A stretch of 64,000 nucleotides of DNA, from the NCBI RefSeq assembly GCF_030463535.1, contig NC_132893.1, positions 14,789,771 to 14,853,770 of the forward strand. The letters are read 5' to 3'. Position 1 is the first letter of the stretch, and each line of letters begins with the position of its first letter. The translations under genes and the position numbers were made by a program. The notes beneath the pieces are model-generated. The model made no database searches and was not told where the DNA came from. It saw only the letters and a list, made by a program, of their open reading frames with translations. Positions 1 to 11,080 of the stretch are shown here, one piece after another. The stretch is from Salminus brasiliensis (taxonomy: Eukaryota; Chordata; Actinopteri; Characiformes; Bryconidae).

Positions 1-1226
1 CTGTGTTTAGAGAAGGACATTTTATTGTATCCAGTCCTTTGAGTATAAATGTGTAGTCAGTCCTTGTTTTCTCTAAGATGTTTTAATTTGGCTTGAAACC
101 TTTAGTGTTTTCTGCTCACCGTGACTCAGAAGACACGTGTAGCTTCACTGGTGGGTTTGGATAGGAAATAAAATGGCTATATCGGAGTTGTAGTCATGGC
201 GACCGACATCTGGTTCCATTCAAGATCACTGCAAAGAAATCAGAATGGGTAGGTTTCTCTACAGTGAAGCACAATTTCACTGCAGTGACCCTGTCTGACC
301 TGTCCAGCTCTCTGAATCACTGCTGAATCTGAACGTCCTAAACAGCAGATTCTCTATAATAAAGATCTGATGGGTTTGATCTTCTCTTACTCCTCACTCT
401 GGTCTTCACTCTGTAACCAGGTTTGTTTCTAAAAGAACCACAAAGGTTTCTGTGAGATTTTAAGCTTTTATTTTTTAGAGAGGTGAGTTCAGGCTCCTGT
501 AGGGGGTGCTATTAAACCCACACAGTAAAGCATCACAGTGCAGAATGACACACACACACTCTCTTTCTCTCTCAGCTTTTACGATTCCTTTCAGACTAAA
601 TAGACAAATAAATAAATAATTCTCTCAGCTCTTCTGCTCCACTAAACCAGCGGACCCCAGCCTGCACTGGTCTTACTGGGAGGTCTGTACTGGTTTAGAG
701 GCAGAGCTGCTGGTAAGGGAAAGTCCAGTCAGCAGTGAGCTCCTGGCACTGATCCAAGTGCAGCTGCGTCGGTGGACCTGGGTCGGAACCCTACTTTATG
801 ACATCATCTGTGACGTCACAGCGAGGCCCAATGCAGTGTGCCATTCTCTCCAGCAGGTCAGGGTCAGTAGGTGTCCTCCTGCTGACCTCCTACAGGACCT
901 TAAATAGTTCTCCGTTCAGAGGAACTTCCAGTCGCTGTTGGAACCAGTATGTTAGAGTGGGAGAACACTGAAGAACGTAGCAGCAAAACCCAACAGAGGC
1001 ATCAGCTCTGTGAGTCCAAACCTGTTTTTTTTTTTTTAGTGGAGTTGAACTCTCCCTCACTCATCTCTCCTCTCATTTCTTCTTCTAGATGTTTTATTAG
1101 GTAATCTAACGTACTCTGTTAGGATCCAGAATCAGGCCTGTCTGTCACTGAAAGAGTCTAAGAATGTAATTGATAATCAGAACAGAGAGCAGACATTAAC
1201 ATAAGTTCACCCTAATCCAGTTGTCT
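1..1226. other. Non-repetitive leading segment
   Basis: No transposon module found elsewhere in the window recurs here, and no long open frame is present. A short CA run lies near 548-558, followed by a pyrimidine-rich stretch ending in CAG near 575. The right part carries promoter-like motifs described separately. This is one of the few parts of the window that could belong to a host gene (5' UTR, intron or flank), but no coding exon can be read. Confidence 0.5.
801..1016 (+). promoter_or_regulatory. Candidate promoter and first exon with splice donor
   Basis: A perfect cAMP-response-element palindrome, TGACGTCA, lies at 811-818. A CCAAT core follows at about 829-833 and a TATA-like TTAAATAG at about 900-907. 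About 100 bases further on, the sequence CTCT/GTGAGT near 1010 matches a strong splice donor. The order CRE, CCAAT, TATA-like, short exon, donor is what a CREB-responsive promoter would look like. No start codon in good context leads to a long frame, so any exon here would be untranslated. Motif matches alone are weak evidence. Confidence 0.35.
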
Positions 1227-3395
1227 AAGAAGAAAAAAATTAAAGGAGGCAAAGAAAAGACAAAGATGACAAAAAATCTAAAGAAATGAAAACAAAAGAG
1301 AAAAAGAAAGAAAGAAAGAAAGAAAGAAGAAGGATAAAGACAAAAACAAAAAAGACCAAGACGACAAAGATAAAAGAAGACAACTATAAACACAAAGAGG
1401 ATAAAGAAGACAAAAAAGACAAATACCAAGAAAAGAATAGAAGAAAAACAAAAGGAAAACACAAAGAAAAAAAGACAAAGATAACAAACAAAGAAGAAAA
1501 AAGAAAGACAGAACAAAAAGAAGAGAACAAAAAAACAAATAAAAACAAGATAAAGACAAAGAAGACAAGAAAAAGATGATGAAGACAAAAAAGAAGACAA
1601 AGACAAAGGAAAAGAAGAAGAAAAAAGAAAAGAGGAAAAAAAGGAAAGACAATAGAGACAAAGTCAAAACCTCAAAAAAGAAAAAAAACAAAAGAAGACA
1701 ACAAAAATACAAAGAAGAAAAAGACAATAGAGACAAAGACGTGAAATACAAAGAAAAGAAAGAAAAAGAAAGAAAAAGATAAAGACAAAAGATAAAATAA
1801 GACAAATAAAATGACAAATAGAAAAAAAAGACTGAAATGAAAGAATGAAAACAACTATAAACACAAAGAGGATAAAGAAGACAAAAAAGACAAATACCAA
1901 GAAAAGAATAAAAGAAAAAAATATATATATAAAGACTAAGAAAACACAAAGAAAAAAAGACAAAGATAAAAAACAAAGAGGAAAAAAGAAAGACAGAACA
2001 AAAAGAAGAGAACAAAAAAGACAAATAAAAACAAGATAAAGACAAAGATAAAAAAGAAAAAGACAAAGAAGACAAGAAAAAGATGATGAAGACAAAAAAG
2101 AAGACAAAGACAAAGGAAAAGAAGAAGAAAAAAGAAAAGAGGAAAAAAAGGAAAGACAATAGAGACGTCAAAACCTCAAAAAAGAAAAAAAAAACAAAAG
2201 AAGACAACAAAAATACAAAGAAGAAAAAGACAAACAAGACAAAGACGTGAAATACAAAGAAGATAAAGATAAAGACAAAAGATAAAATAAGACAAATAAA
2301 ATGACAAATAGAAAATACAAAGAAGAAAATGATAAAGGAAACAAAAAGACAAAGCAGAAAAAGAAGAAAAAGATTAATGAAGACAAAGAAGATGATGAAA
2401 ATCTAGGGAAATGAAAACAAGAGAGAAAAAGAAAGAAAGTAGAAAGAGAAAGACAAAGACAAAGACAAAAAAGACCAAGACGACAAAGATAAATGAAGAC
2501 AACTATAAACACAAAGAGGATAAAGAAGACATAAAAGACCAATACCAAGAAAAGAATAAAAGAAAAATATATATATATGAAGACTAAGAAAACACAAAGA
2601 AAAAAAGACAAAGATAAAAAACAAAGAAGAAAAAAGAAAAAGACAAAGAAGACAAGAAAAAGATGATAAAGACAAATAAGAAGACCAAGAAAAAAGCAAG
2701 AATAAAAAGACAAAGAAATGAAATACAAAGAAAAGAGGAAAGGACAATAGAGACAAAGTCAAAACCCCCAAGAAAGAAAAAAACAACAAAAGAAGACAAC
2801 AAAAATACAAAGAAAAAAAGACAAAGACAAAGAAGTGAAATACAAAGAAAACAAAAAAAGAAAAGACAAAGAAGAATGACAAAGAAAAACATAAAAGAAA
2901 ACTAATAAAATGACAAATAGAAAATACAAAGAAGAAAAGGATAAAGAAGACAAAATGACAAAGAAGAAAAGACAATGAGGATGAAGAATAAGAAGACAAA
3001 GACCAAGAAAAGAAAAGGAAAAAAAACTGGAAAAGAAGGAAAAGAAGAAGGCTAAGAAAATACAAAGAAAAAAAGACAAACAAGACAAAGACGAAGAAGA
3101 GAAATACAAAGAAAATCAAGACAAAGAATAAAGACAAAGAATAAAGACAAAGAAATCAAATACAAAGACAAAGAAAAGTAAAGAAAAAAGAAAAACAAAG
3201 GAAAAGAAGAAGAAAAAAGAAAAGAGGAAAAAAGGAAAGACAATAGAGACAAAGTCAAAACCTAAAAAAAGAAAAAAAAAGAAAAAGACAACAACGACAA
3301 AGATAAAAGAAGAAAACTATAAACACAAAGAGGATAAACAAGACAAAAAAGCCAAAGAAAAGACAAAGATGAAGACCACAAAAGAAAAAAGAAGA
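1227..3395 (+). repeat. Purine-rich higher-order satellite (about 2.2 kb)
   Basis: The plus strand is almost entirely A and G with isolated C, built from degenerate AAAGACAAAGAA-like words. It has a higher-order structure. The phrase AACTATAAACACAAAGAGG starts near 1382, 1852, 2501 and 3315. The phrase GACAATAGAGAC starts near 1648, 2155, 2745 and 3238. The larger units are therefore roughly 470-810 bases apart, with internal length variation. Open frames on both strands here (Lys/Glu/Thr-rich on plus, Phe/Leu/Ser-rich on minus) follow from base composition and are not genes. Such a tract could form triplex or H-DNA. Confidence 0.93.
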
Positions 3396-3600
3396 ATCTC
3401 TCTGCTCCCTGTGTTACTGTGCAGGACTCAATAACAATCGTTTACGTTTCTGTCTGTGTTTACTCTCGAAAAACTTGGCAAACATGGAGGAGTGATCTAT
3501 CCAGGCGCTCTGCAAGGAGGTCATCAAATGGCAGAGGGCTGCTCCACCACCACAGCTGGTTTTCACCTCAACTAACTGGTGCGAGGTTCAGTTCACTTAT
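3396..3600 (+). mobile_element. SGNH-LINE 5' fragment, copy 1 (internally deleted)
   Basis: First of about thirteen copies of a LINE whose ORF1 carries an SGNH (GDSL-type) esterase domain. It starts with the family 5' phrase CTCTCTGCTCCCTGTGTTAC and keeps the ORF1 N-terminal part up to the GAGGTCATCAA segment. It then jumps to the later CTCCACCACCACAGCTGG segment, so several hundred bases are missing. The readable frame is about 60 codons. It abuts an L1 fragment, as do copies near 18.7, 39.8 and 63.2 kb. Confidence 0.75.
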
Positions 3601-4915
3601 AATTTGATGTTTAAGCTGTGTTCAGTTCTTTTGGAGTTTGGAAATTAAAAGTCTTGTTATACTTGAGTTTATTTTTAAATCTATATGGTTTTGAATGTCT
3701 TGAGCTGAAATATTTTAATGGTTTAAACGTTCATAAAATGAATTGACCTTGGTCTGATTAAAGAGCCCCATTTAAGAGATTTTGATATTCCCAAATGCAA
3801 TAAATTTTATAGAGTTGCTTCTTATGCAACTGCAAATAACAACTAAAGGAGTTCTTATCTATGTACAGAAGATTTGGGAGATTACTATTTGAAACCAAGG
3901 AAGGGGTGAAGAAAGGAGAATAACATACATTACTACAAAAGTAAGAAATGGAAGTATTGCCTTTATTTCAGTTTACGCTCTAAGAGATACCAGTTCTTTT
4001 CTGTTAGATGATCTAACAAATATATTGGACCTTCAGTTAGTGGTAGGAGCAGATATGATTATTTCGGTTAGTGGTGGGAGCAGATATATAATCATTTATT
4101 AACTAAACAGGTCAGGGGGTGATATTTCTCAGTCAGCTGGCCGCTATCTCCAAGCTTAAGCTATGTATTACCACATTGTCTTTACTCGACTGCTTGCAAC
4201 ATCTTAATCCGAGCACTAAGCAACATACTTTATCTGCAAGCACAAATCTTTTGGCTCTGAATTTACGAGTGAATTAACCAAATTTCTTCTGTTTAATCAG
4301 GGTTCAGTGGACGATCAAAGGTTTGTTGGGAACAGTGAATGGTTTCTTTAGGAATAATTATATTGCTTTTGTATCTTGGTGACAGAAAAGACACAAAAAT
4401 CTGGACCTTTCTTGTGCTTCAAGTTGAAATTCAAGTGCAATCAACACTTTCTGGTAATATTGCAATACAAAAAAAGTTTTATTTAAAAATGAGCTCAATA
4501 TTATTCTATTCAGAATTCCTTATTATAAGGGTTGTATTATAATTAATGTACCTTATTATAATGTCTATTTTAATGGAAGCAGGCCCAGTCACCTCTTGGT
4601 GCTAAAACTCAGTAATGAGAAATTTTCAAATATTGCAGCAATAAGGTCTCATGATGGAGAACTACTTACAGAACATGTAAAAAGCAATGAAGCTTTTTAC
4701 AGGTTCTATTCAGAATTATATAAATCAGATGTCCCAAAGGAAACCTTAGATATTGCCCCCTTTTTCCTTTCCTTAGATTTGCCACAATTGTCCACTGACA
4801 AGGCATCTTATTTATTTAGTTCTGTTATGATACCTTTGCCCTTCCTAAAAAAAATTGGGATACACTCTAAGGTATTACCCATGTATATTTGGAGTGGTAA
4901 ATGACCTAGAATTAA
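3601..4915 (+). mobile_element. L1/Tx1-type LINE fragment, endonuclease to RT fingers
   Basis: Degenerate plus-strand ORF2 of an L1/Tx1-clade LINE. The 3900-4060 part matches the endonuclease segment read more clearly near 18.9 and 52.8 kb (words like VYAPTLRDTS and QLVVGADM). The part at 4596-4904 reads LSNEKFSNIAAIRSHDGELL and FYRFYSELYKSDVPKETL, the region between endonuclease and reverse transcriptase. Stops and frameshifts are frequent and the RT core is deleted: the sequence passes directly into ORF2 C-terminal sequence. Nine such L1 segments occur in the window, all on plus. Confidence 0.8.
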
Positions 4916-5345
4916 ATTATCCACTTTACAGAGATGTAAGTAAGATGGTGGTCTTGTGTTTCTAGATTTTAAAATGTATGCTCAGACATTTACCTTAAAA
5001 CCTCGATCAACATGCCTGAGTCAAAGTGCTCATAATTTATGCCGCTCTTGTAGCCCCATATAAATTACAAGGTCTTATTTTGTGATGTTTCCACTAGATA
5101 CTGTAAACTATATTTTGGACCCATAATTTCACACCATATATTAATTTGGCATTAACAGTTGTTAGGGAAACAAACTCTAATATGGCATGAGCCATATGCA
5201 GCTTTGGATTTGTCTTCCTTAGGTGACCTTAGCACCTTTCTACATACATTTTGGATTGGATTTGGATTTGGGTTTATTATTTATATATTTATTTATTTAT
5301 TGGCATCAGATTTCTACCAATCTAACTGCACAACTGGACCATGAT
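4916..5345 (+). mobile_element. L1/Tx1-type LINE, C-terminal ORF2 remnant
   Basis: This matches, with stops, the ORF2 C-terminal stretch also found at 54,120-54,960 (shared phrases around ATGTATGCTCAGACATTTACC and CTAATATGGCATGAGC). It is joined to the preceding fragment by deletion of the RT core. A short TTTA-type run lies at 5277-5300. No functional frame remains. Confidence 0.65.
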
Positions 5346-5404
5346 GATCTGTGCTCAGCGCTTATTTACCTTTTTAATGATTTCTCCTCACACCCTTTTT
5401 TTTT

Positions 5405-6342
5405 TTTACTTGGATTTCATCTTTAGCTTGTAAGGTAGGCTGTTTTTTAAATATACCTTTAACTAGATTCTGCAAAAACTCTTGTCTTTGGGTAACATAG
5501 AAGCTTGGTGCTCATTAGTTAGGACACGTCCGCTTCTTGTTTTTCCACACCTCGCTCCTGGCGTTCCACAAGGCTGGGTTCTTGGTCCTCTTTTCTCACT
5601 CTACACTAGCTCTCTTGGTAAATCTCATAGATTCTCTTACCACTGTTACACCGATGACTCTCAACTCATCCTTTCTTTCCCACCGTCTGACACAGGTTTC
5701 TACCCGCATCTAAGCATGTCTCGCTGATGTCTTTTCTTGGATGGCAGCTCGCTACCTCAAACTCAACCCCAGCAAGACAGAGCTGCTGTACATCCCGGGA
5801 ACTGCTGGACTTCAAAACGATCTTGCCATCTCCTTTGAGAACTCACCGGCCACTCCATCTACAGAAGCTTGACGCCTTGGTGTAGTCCTGGATGAGCAGT
5901 TATCTTTCTCAAGCCATGTTGCAACTGTAACTCTGTCATGCAGATTTCTCCTGTACAACATCAAGAGAATTCGACCCTTCTAGAGAGGACACCCGGGTGC
6001 TTGTTCAGTCTTTTGTCAACTTATCCAGAATGCAACAGCATGGGTCACCTTCAATGTTTCAGCCACGTCACTCCTCTGCTGCGTTCTCTTCACTGGCTTC
6101 CTGTTGCTGCCCGCATCAGATTCATAACCCTGATGCTGGCCTACAAGGCCAAGAACGGACCAGCCCCTCCGTACTTGATGGCAGTAGTCAAAGAATGATC
6201 CGCACCAAGAGCCCTTCAAGCTTCAAGCACGACTCTGCTTGACCCGCCATCCCTCAAAATCCACAAAAGACAAGCGTCCAGGCTTTTTTCTGTTCTGGCA
6301 AGTCGTTCGCTGTCTTCAAACGCAAATGGAAGATCCTCCTCT
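5405..6342 (+). mobile_element. L2 LINE with internal deletion: 5' leader joined to RT half
   Basis: The leader at 5412-5515 matches the leader of the L2 copy at 37.2 kb (GCTTGTAAGGTAGGCTG through CATAGAAGCTTGG). It is followed directly by the second half of L2 ORF2: [19 protein letters not shown] (RT motif B region), then YTDDSQLI at about 5640-5665 where an active element has an FADD/YADD box, KLNPSKTELLYIPG, and the thumb motif HVTPLLRSLHWLPVAARIR near 6063-6120. Endonuclease and RT fingers are missing. Stops and frameshifts make it inactive. It complements the 5' half found at 37.2-39.0 kb. Confidence 0.88.
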
Positions 6343-6650
6343 TCTGACAAAAACAAAACACCAAAGCGCTAGATTACACACTTTGTACAGTGGCCTTCAT
6401 CTGAGGGCTGCAAAGCTTCACAGGCATCTACTTCTGCTTCAGCCTATTCTGTACAAGCTGAACCCCCTTATTGCCTCCCACACAGCCCTTTTAAGCCGTA
6501 CGCTCCTCCCTCATCGTCCTGGAGTGGACCAGGTGTCTACTAAGGGGGTGGTTATCACAAACGATGACAATACAACAGATAACATGGACGTTATAAATGA
6601 TGCTAGCTGTAATTATATGTATATCCTGGGGTTATTGGTTGTGTGTGGGT
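6343..6650 (+). repeat. Repeat module G, short form
   Basis: This segment matches 26,660-26,970 (shared phrases GCTAGATTACACAC, TCTACTTCTGCTTCAGCC, TCTACTAAGGGGGTGGT and AATACAACAGATAACATGGAC). It lacks the 71-base exon-like part present in the longer copy at 26.6-27.1 kb and, in part, at 57.0 kb. In all three places it is embedded in or beside the C-terminal part of an L1 ORF2. No family recognised. Confidence 0.6.
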
Positions 6651-7567
6651 TTCTCTCTGATAACGTTGTGGTGTACAATATGTTGCTTTCTTGGAGAGAC
6701 TCTAGAAAATATATTGAAGTCCCTAATTGTATCTCTTTATGGTCACCACACTCTTTAAATCCAGATCTATCCCTTCAGCTTGGGCTTGACATTGGGCTTA
6801 GTAATTGGACATTAAGGGGCATAGAGGATTTTTCTTGTTTAGTCACAGCAGGAGTTTTAAACTTATTTGAACAACTCAAAGCACTTTCTGGACTCCCTAA
6901 TACTGAGCTTTATCATTTTCTTCAAATCGGACACTTTACCCAGTCCTGTCAGAAAAGTGGCAAGTTTAGATTTCAATTCAACGAATTGGAGGAACAGCTC
7001 ACCTCAAACAGCTCAAAGTAGAATCTCACCCCTTTACATTACTTTATCCAACATGGACCCATGTTGAAACTAACTTGGGAGAGGGATCTAGGATTGACAT
7101 TTGAGGTCTGGGGTCTCGGATATTTGTAATTGGACCTTTTCTTTACACCTGTCACAGTAGATTTCCTAATACTTCAAACATGTGTTTTAAATGCTTTTCT
7201 GAAGTGGTCACAGTTTTACATGTTTTCTGGTTGTGTGTGAAGTTGCAGAACTACTGGAAGGAAATTAATTTTCCCGTACAAAAAAAAAAACTGGCATACA
7301 GTTTGTCTCCAGCAGTGTAACTCTGAAACGCTGTAGACCCCTCACTGGAAGATGACTCCATCAGTCTTTTACATATTCTATTTTATCTAGTTAAAAAGTG
7401 TATTCTGTTATTCTGCTCAAAATCAGATATTCCTTCCAGAAGGATGTGGTTGAAGCAGATTGCCAAATGGTTCTAAATGGAAAAGCTAACCTGTGAGTTG
7501 CATCAGAACTCAGAACGCTTTAGCAGAATTTGGTCCCCTGTACTTGGAAAAGGCCTGGACTGAACTT
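6651..7567 (+). mobile_element. L1/Tx1-type LINE, ORF2 C-terminus and 3' region
   Basis: The frame up to 7021 reads the L1 C-terminal segment: VVYNMLLSWRDSRKYI, GLSNWTLRGIEDFSCL, LNLFEQLKALSGLPNTELYH and FRFQFNELEEQLT. Homologous segments lie at 27,160-27,680 and 57,230-57,450. The 3' part is interrupted by a solo LTR and resumes at 8090-8260. The readable C-terminal frame is unusually long here (about 120 codons) compared with the other copies. Confidence 0.8.
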
Positions 7568-8089
7568 TGTTGTCTCGCTTCGTCTTTCTCCAGAGGAGGT
7601 CTTTTTTTTAAAAAAGGAGACTCATAACCACCGTCTTTTAGTTGTAACAATGAAATATTTTATTCCAATTAAAAGTACAGTGTGGAGAGAGTCTGCCAAT
7701 TCTGAGTGCCCCTCGATCTCTCTCTCCCCGACATAGGAATGCCTTGAGTTTTTATACCCTACTACACGTCATATTCTGTTGGATTGTTCCCATATGCAGA
7801 ATGTTTGCATTTCATCCATAAGGAACACTCATTAGCCCCCACCATTACATACGTGGTCCACAGACACATCTGGACCATGTTTAAATCTATGTCACGTACA
7901 CCCAAAGAGATGTCCAATCTAAACAACATCTTATGTTCGTTCGGTTCATGTACAGTTTTCACATTTGGTCAGGAAACGGGGCCCCCTTTCCTTTCCACAT
8001 CTACCCCATGGGCCTCACCATATCATTCCTCAACTCCATACCATTCCTTCAGGCCTATGAACATCTGCATGGCCAATAAATACACCACA
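7568..8089 (-). mobile_element. Solo LTR (522 bp) with target-site duplication
   Basis: The ends are TG...CA (plus strand starts TGTTGTCTCG, ends ACACCACA) and ACTT flanks both sides (7564-7567 and 8090-8093), a 4-bp target-site duplication. The paralogous L1 3' region at 27,640-27,680 is uninterrupted at the same point and acts as an empty site. Read on minus, the LTR has a TATA box (GTATAAAAA, near 7749-7757) and an AATAAA signal at 7658-7663, in the order expected for U3-R-U5. No internal retroviral sequence is attached, so the element has recombined to a solo LTR. Four-base duplications are typical of several retrovirus-like groups; the family is not assigned. Confidence 0.88.
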
Positions 8090-8260
8090 ACTTCCTTACA
8101 GATATTCATTTTTACACCTGGACATCCTGTTGTATTACATCCCGTTTTCCTTGTATTTGGATTTGACACTAAGGAAGTGTTATTATACTTATTACACTGA
8201 GAGACACAAACTTTCTCTATTGTCTATATGTGCACAGCTCACATTGTTTCCCCGGGCTCA
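8090..8260 (+). mobile_element. L1/Tx1-type LINE 3' region, downstream of solo LTR
   Basis: Continuation of the L1 3' region after the solo LTR. It matches 27,654-27,800 (TTACAGATATTCATTTTTACACC, then the ACACTGAGAGA segment). Non-coding. Confidence 0.7.
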
Positions 8261-8519
8261 GGATGGTTTTTGTTTTTTGTAAATATTGTAAAACCCAATC
8301 AAAACCTAAAGCAGTCATTGTCAATTAAGTTATGACTGCTAAGCCACCTTATTTAACTAGGTCTCTGTGAAACCGAATCAATGGCATATTATGTTGGTGG
8401 GGGGCATAATCGGTTCACAGCATCACAGCTGGCTTACTGTACTTCATGATGGAACATCTAAATAAGCAAACATTCATCATTGAAAATTCTGCAATGTTCC
8501 GGGATTGTGTTGTGTTGTG
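8261..8519 (+). repeat. Repeat module E, short copy, plus flank
   Basis: 8305-8425 matches the start of module E found at 30.1, 34.1 and 50.3 kb: CTAAAGCAGTC, a stretch ending in CACCTTA near 8350, GTCTCTGTGAAAC and TTGGTGGGGG. The rest of E is missing. 8426-8519 shows nothing recognisable. Confidence 0.55.
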
Positions 8520-9870
8520 CCACTCGAAGTGAAGGAAAACTAGTAAATAATCCTCAACCCAGATCATCAGTATTATCCTCCTGATTTCAGTGTGTTTGTA
8601 GACCAGTGCACAGCTGGGTTCTGTGTAAAGCCATTTTAATCTAAACTGACAAGCTTTTCACCTGTATTTGACTTTTCTTTCAAATCCCTCTGATTGCTTC
8701 ACATACATTTCACAATCAGAGCGTGTTGTAACGTCCATCTGGTGGAGGTGAAGGTAGTACTGTGCGGTCATCTGCATCAAAGTGTGTATTGGTGTAACAT
8801 CTGCAGTTGTGGTGGTGTAACACCACTGCATGTTCAGCTTCTGGGAGGGGGGGGGTCAGAGTAAATGTGTAATTTTCAATGAGATATCTGTGATGTTGAA
8901 CACCTTGCCTCTTTAAAGCTCTGTGGTACGTTACATACCCTGTATTACTGATCAGTGTCTGATCTTCAATATCTGAAACTGTCAGCTAAGTACTGAGGTG
9001 CTTTCCTTTCTCCCTTATGGATAACGTGCGATGTCTCCCTCTATTTGCGCACCATCTTGAGCATCAGTTTGAGATTCTAAAACCTCTTTTGGAGTCTGAA
9101 CACAGCTGTTGGCTTTTCCCATGGAAATCCTCCACTGCCATTGTCTGGTCAGTCTCGGTTTGGTGTTCTGTAACACACATAAGAAATTTCACAAGCCTGT
9201 GTTTAAGGACTTTCCCTGTGTCTGTAGGGTACGACAGAGTCCATCATATCTAGTCAACTATCCAAAGACAATCTTTTGAAAGGTTAGGCTTTCAAATGCA
9301 AATGACTGTATTGGTCATTGCAGCATATGTCCAGAATTCTTAAGGAAAATTGCTCTATACTAGCATGCACATTTCCATATCAAATAGGGTTCTCCAATTT
9401 CTCTCTGTTGCATCATTTTGATGTGATTGAAGGTGTTGGTTTCACACCTTATGCCCTTTTTACTGAGCAATGACTGACAATCCCTTGCTGTGAACTCTGT
9501 ACCATTATCTGAAAAGACATTTTACTGTTCCATATGGAGAGGAGTCTGCCAAGATTCGCTCAGTGGCTTTTACAGTGTCACTCTTCATTTTCAGGAAGTA
9601 CACAGACTGCACCTGAGTAATCCTCAGTAAACTTCAATGTATCTTACCCTTGATTTTCATGCCCTCTACTGCATAATGTGAATCATAGTTACAGTGAACA
9701 AGGATTTCATGCTGTTTGAATATTGTAACACCCTGCAACCATCACCACTGTGATCATTGACCACATTCAGGTAATAAAGCCTATTGTACTCTTTAATGGG
9801 GAAGTTGGTACAGTTTTTATGGATAAAATTTACGTGGAAGTGATCGTGGGGGCATAACCACAATTTTTAT
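8520..9870 (-). mobile_element. Copia-like LTR retrotransposon pol fragment, copy 1
   Basis: Minus-strand pol remnant of a Ty1/copia-type element. At 8550-8561 the reverse complement encodes WVED, at the position of the catalytic YVDD-type box (ILMIWV precedes it). 8700-9250 covers the RT fingers and the integrase-RT linker, which is read best near 25.3 kb. 9400-9640 matches the integrase region. 9660-9840 is shared with copies near 15.4 and 32.7 kb. No frame is continuous for more than about 70 codons. An SGNH-LINE follows on its high-coordinate side, as in three other copies. Confidence 0.72.
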
Positions 9871-10190
9871 GGTTCAGTTCTATGCACAACCCAAAACTCA
9901 TTCTAAAGCGAAATACTTGACAGCTACTGTTTTCGTTAATAACTTTCCAGATTTCTCCATCTTCTTCCCATTTCACCCTAAAGATCTAGAGCATGTAACA
10001 GAATCTGCAGACTGTGCTCTGTTCTAGCCTTGAAAATGTTGCAATCAGAATCCAACAAATTGGCTAGAAAAAGCTAGCACTGTGGTATAATGCCCACACA
10101 TGCATTATGAACCCAGTTACTCGTAGCTGTGAACGGCAATGGTGACGCAGAATTTGAATTTCTCTGCCCCTATTTTATAGTGTTTAATAT
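9871..10190. repeat. Repeat module H
   Basis: Shares long phrases with 23,060-23,160 and 29,470-29,740: TTCAGTTCTATGCACAACCC, CCTAAAGATCTAGAGCATG, GCCTTGAAAATGTTGC and TAGCTGTGAACG. It lies between copia (minus) and an SGNH-LINE (plus). It may be the upstream, non-coding part of the copia element or the SGNH-LINE 5' leader. No frame supports either reading. Confidence 0.5.
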
Positions 10191-11080
10191 TAGATTTTCT
10201 TCTATCTGAGCCAGTTGTTGTGATCCTATTGCTTTCTGCTCCCTGTGTTACAGTACAGTGATCTGTCCACTGACCGTTGTTTCTTTTTCTGTGTTTACCC
10301 TGGAGGAACATGGCGACCAGAGAAGGACGAGCTCTGCGGGGAGGTCATCAAGCTTGAACCAGCTGCTGTTGTAGAGGCCGTCCAAACTGCACAGACGGAA
10401 GATGGAGCGTCAGTGTGGCCAGAAAAAAGCCAAGGGTATCTCCACCACAGTTGGTTTTCACCTCTGCTGGTTTGAGGTCCTTAGCTCTTTGCCTTCTCTT
10501 TCACCTGCTCTGTCACTGAGGACAACACCTTAGGGCGATGTTCTCATTGTTGGAAATTCTGCTTTAAAACGAGTTCTCAACGAGTAACACCACTATCTCC
10601 TTTTTTTCAGGCACCCGTGTCCTGTATGGCTTCGGCACTATCTTTCTCCACTATTCTGTTTCTGGACGTCATTTGAAAAAAGAGCAGGATCACCATGATC
10701 ATTGTCTTCCTTGCCCTCCTTGCCCACCTACCAACGAGTGAGCAAGCTGTTTACCCACCTTTTCACGATCCACTGCTGGCTGCGGGACAGGTGTATCAGC
10801 GCTGAATTCGTAGGGAGAGCTTTCGGGAGTGGCTGGTCCTTTACCCTCCCAGTCAGGTTAGTGAAATGCATAGTGGGCAGGTAAGTGTTTTACGTGATTT
10901 ACTCGATTTTATAGTAATTTATTGTCATTTCTCTGTGTCTGTCTCCCACATGGTTTGTAATTGTAACACCCAGAAAATTTGCTTTTAAAAACAATTCAGT
11001 AAAAGCAGTTCTCTCTTTGAATTTGGGCTGTTAAATATACAATCTCTAGCCTCTAAAGCAGTAATTATCAGTGACAGGTT
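10191..11080 (+). mobile_element. SGNH-LINE, copy 2
   Basis: One of the longer copies. It begins with the 5' leader (GAGCCAGTTGTTGTGATCC) and contains the ORF1 N-terminal segment ELCGEVIKLE and VEAVQT. The SGNH domain follows. Block I reads VLIVGNS near 10,535-10,555, so the family GDS has become GNS and the catalytic Asp is lost. Then come FDPLPTYQRVSKLF-like and CISAEFV segments near 10,700-10,810. After the ORF1 end, 11,020-11,070 reads FGLLNIQSLASKAVI, the start of ORF2 (endonuclease), where the copy breaks off and retroviral sequence begins. CR1-like LINEs with an ORF1 esterase are an established class. Confidence 0.82.

Noticed and set aside
1196..3258. Long open frames of up to 319 codons on minus (Phe/Leu/Ser-rich) and Lys-rich frames on plus
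   Set aside because: They lie wholly in the purine-rich satellite, where stop codons are rare by composition. They have no domain, no normal amino-acid use and overlap each other on both strands.
1227..3395. CRISPR-like array
   Set aside because: The recurring phrases are degenerate purine words with variable spacing and no unique spacers. The genome is a vertebrate's.
7784..8200. 138-codon plus-strand frame
   Set aside because: It crosses from the solo LTR (antisense) into an L1 3' region, so it cannot be a natural gene.
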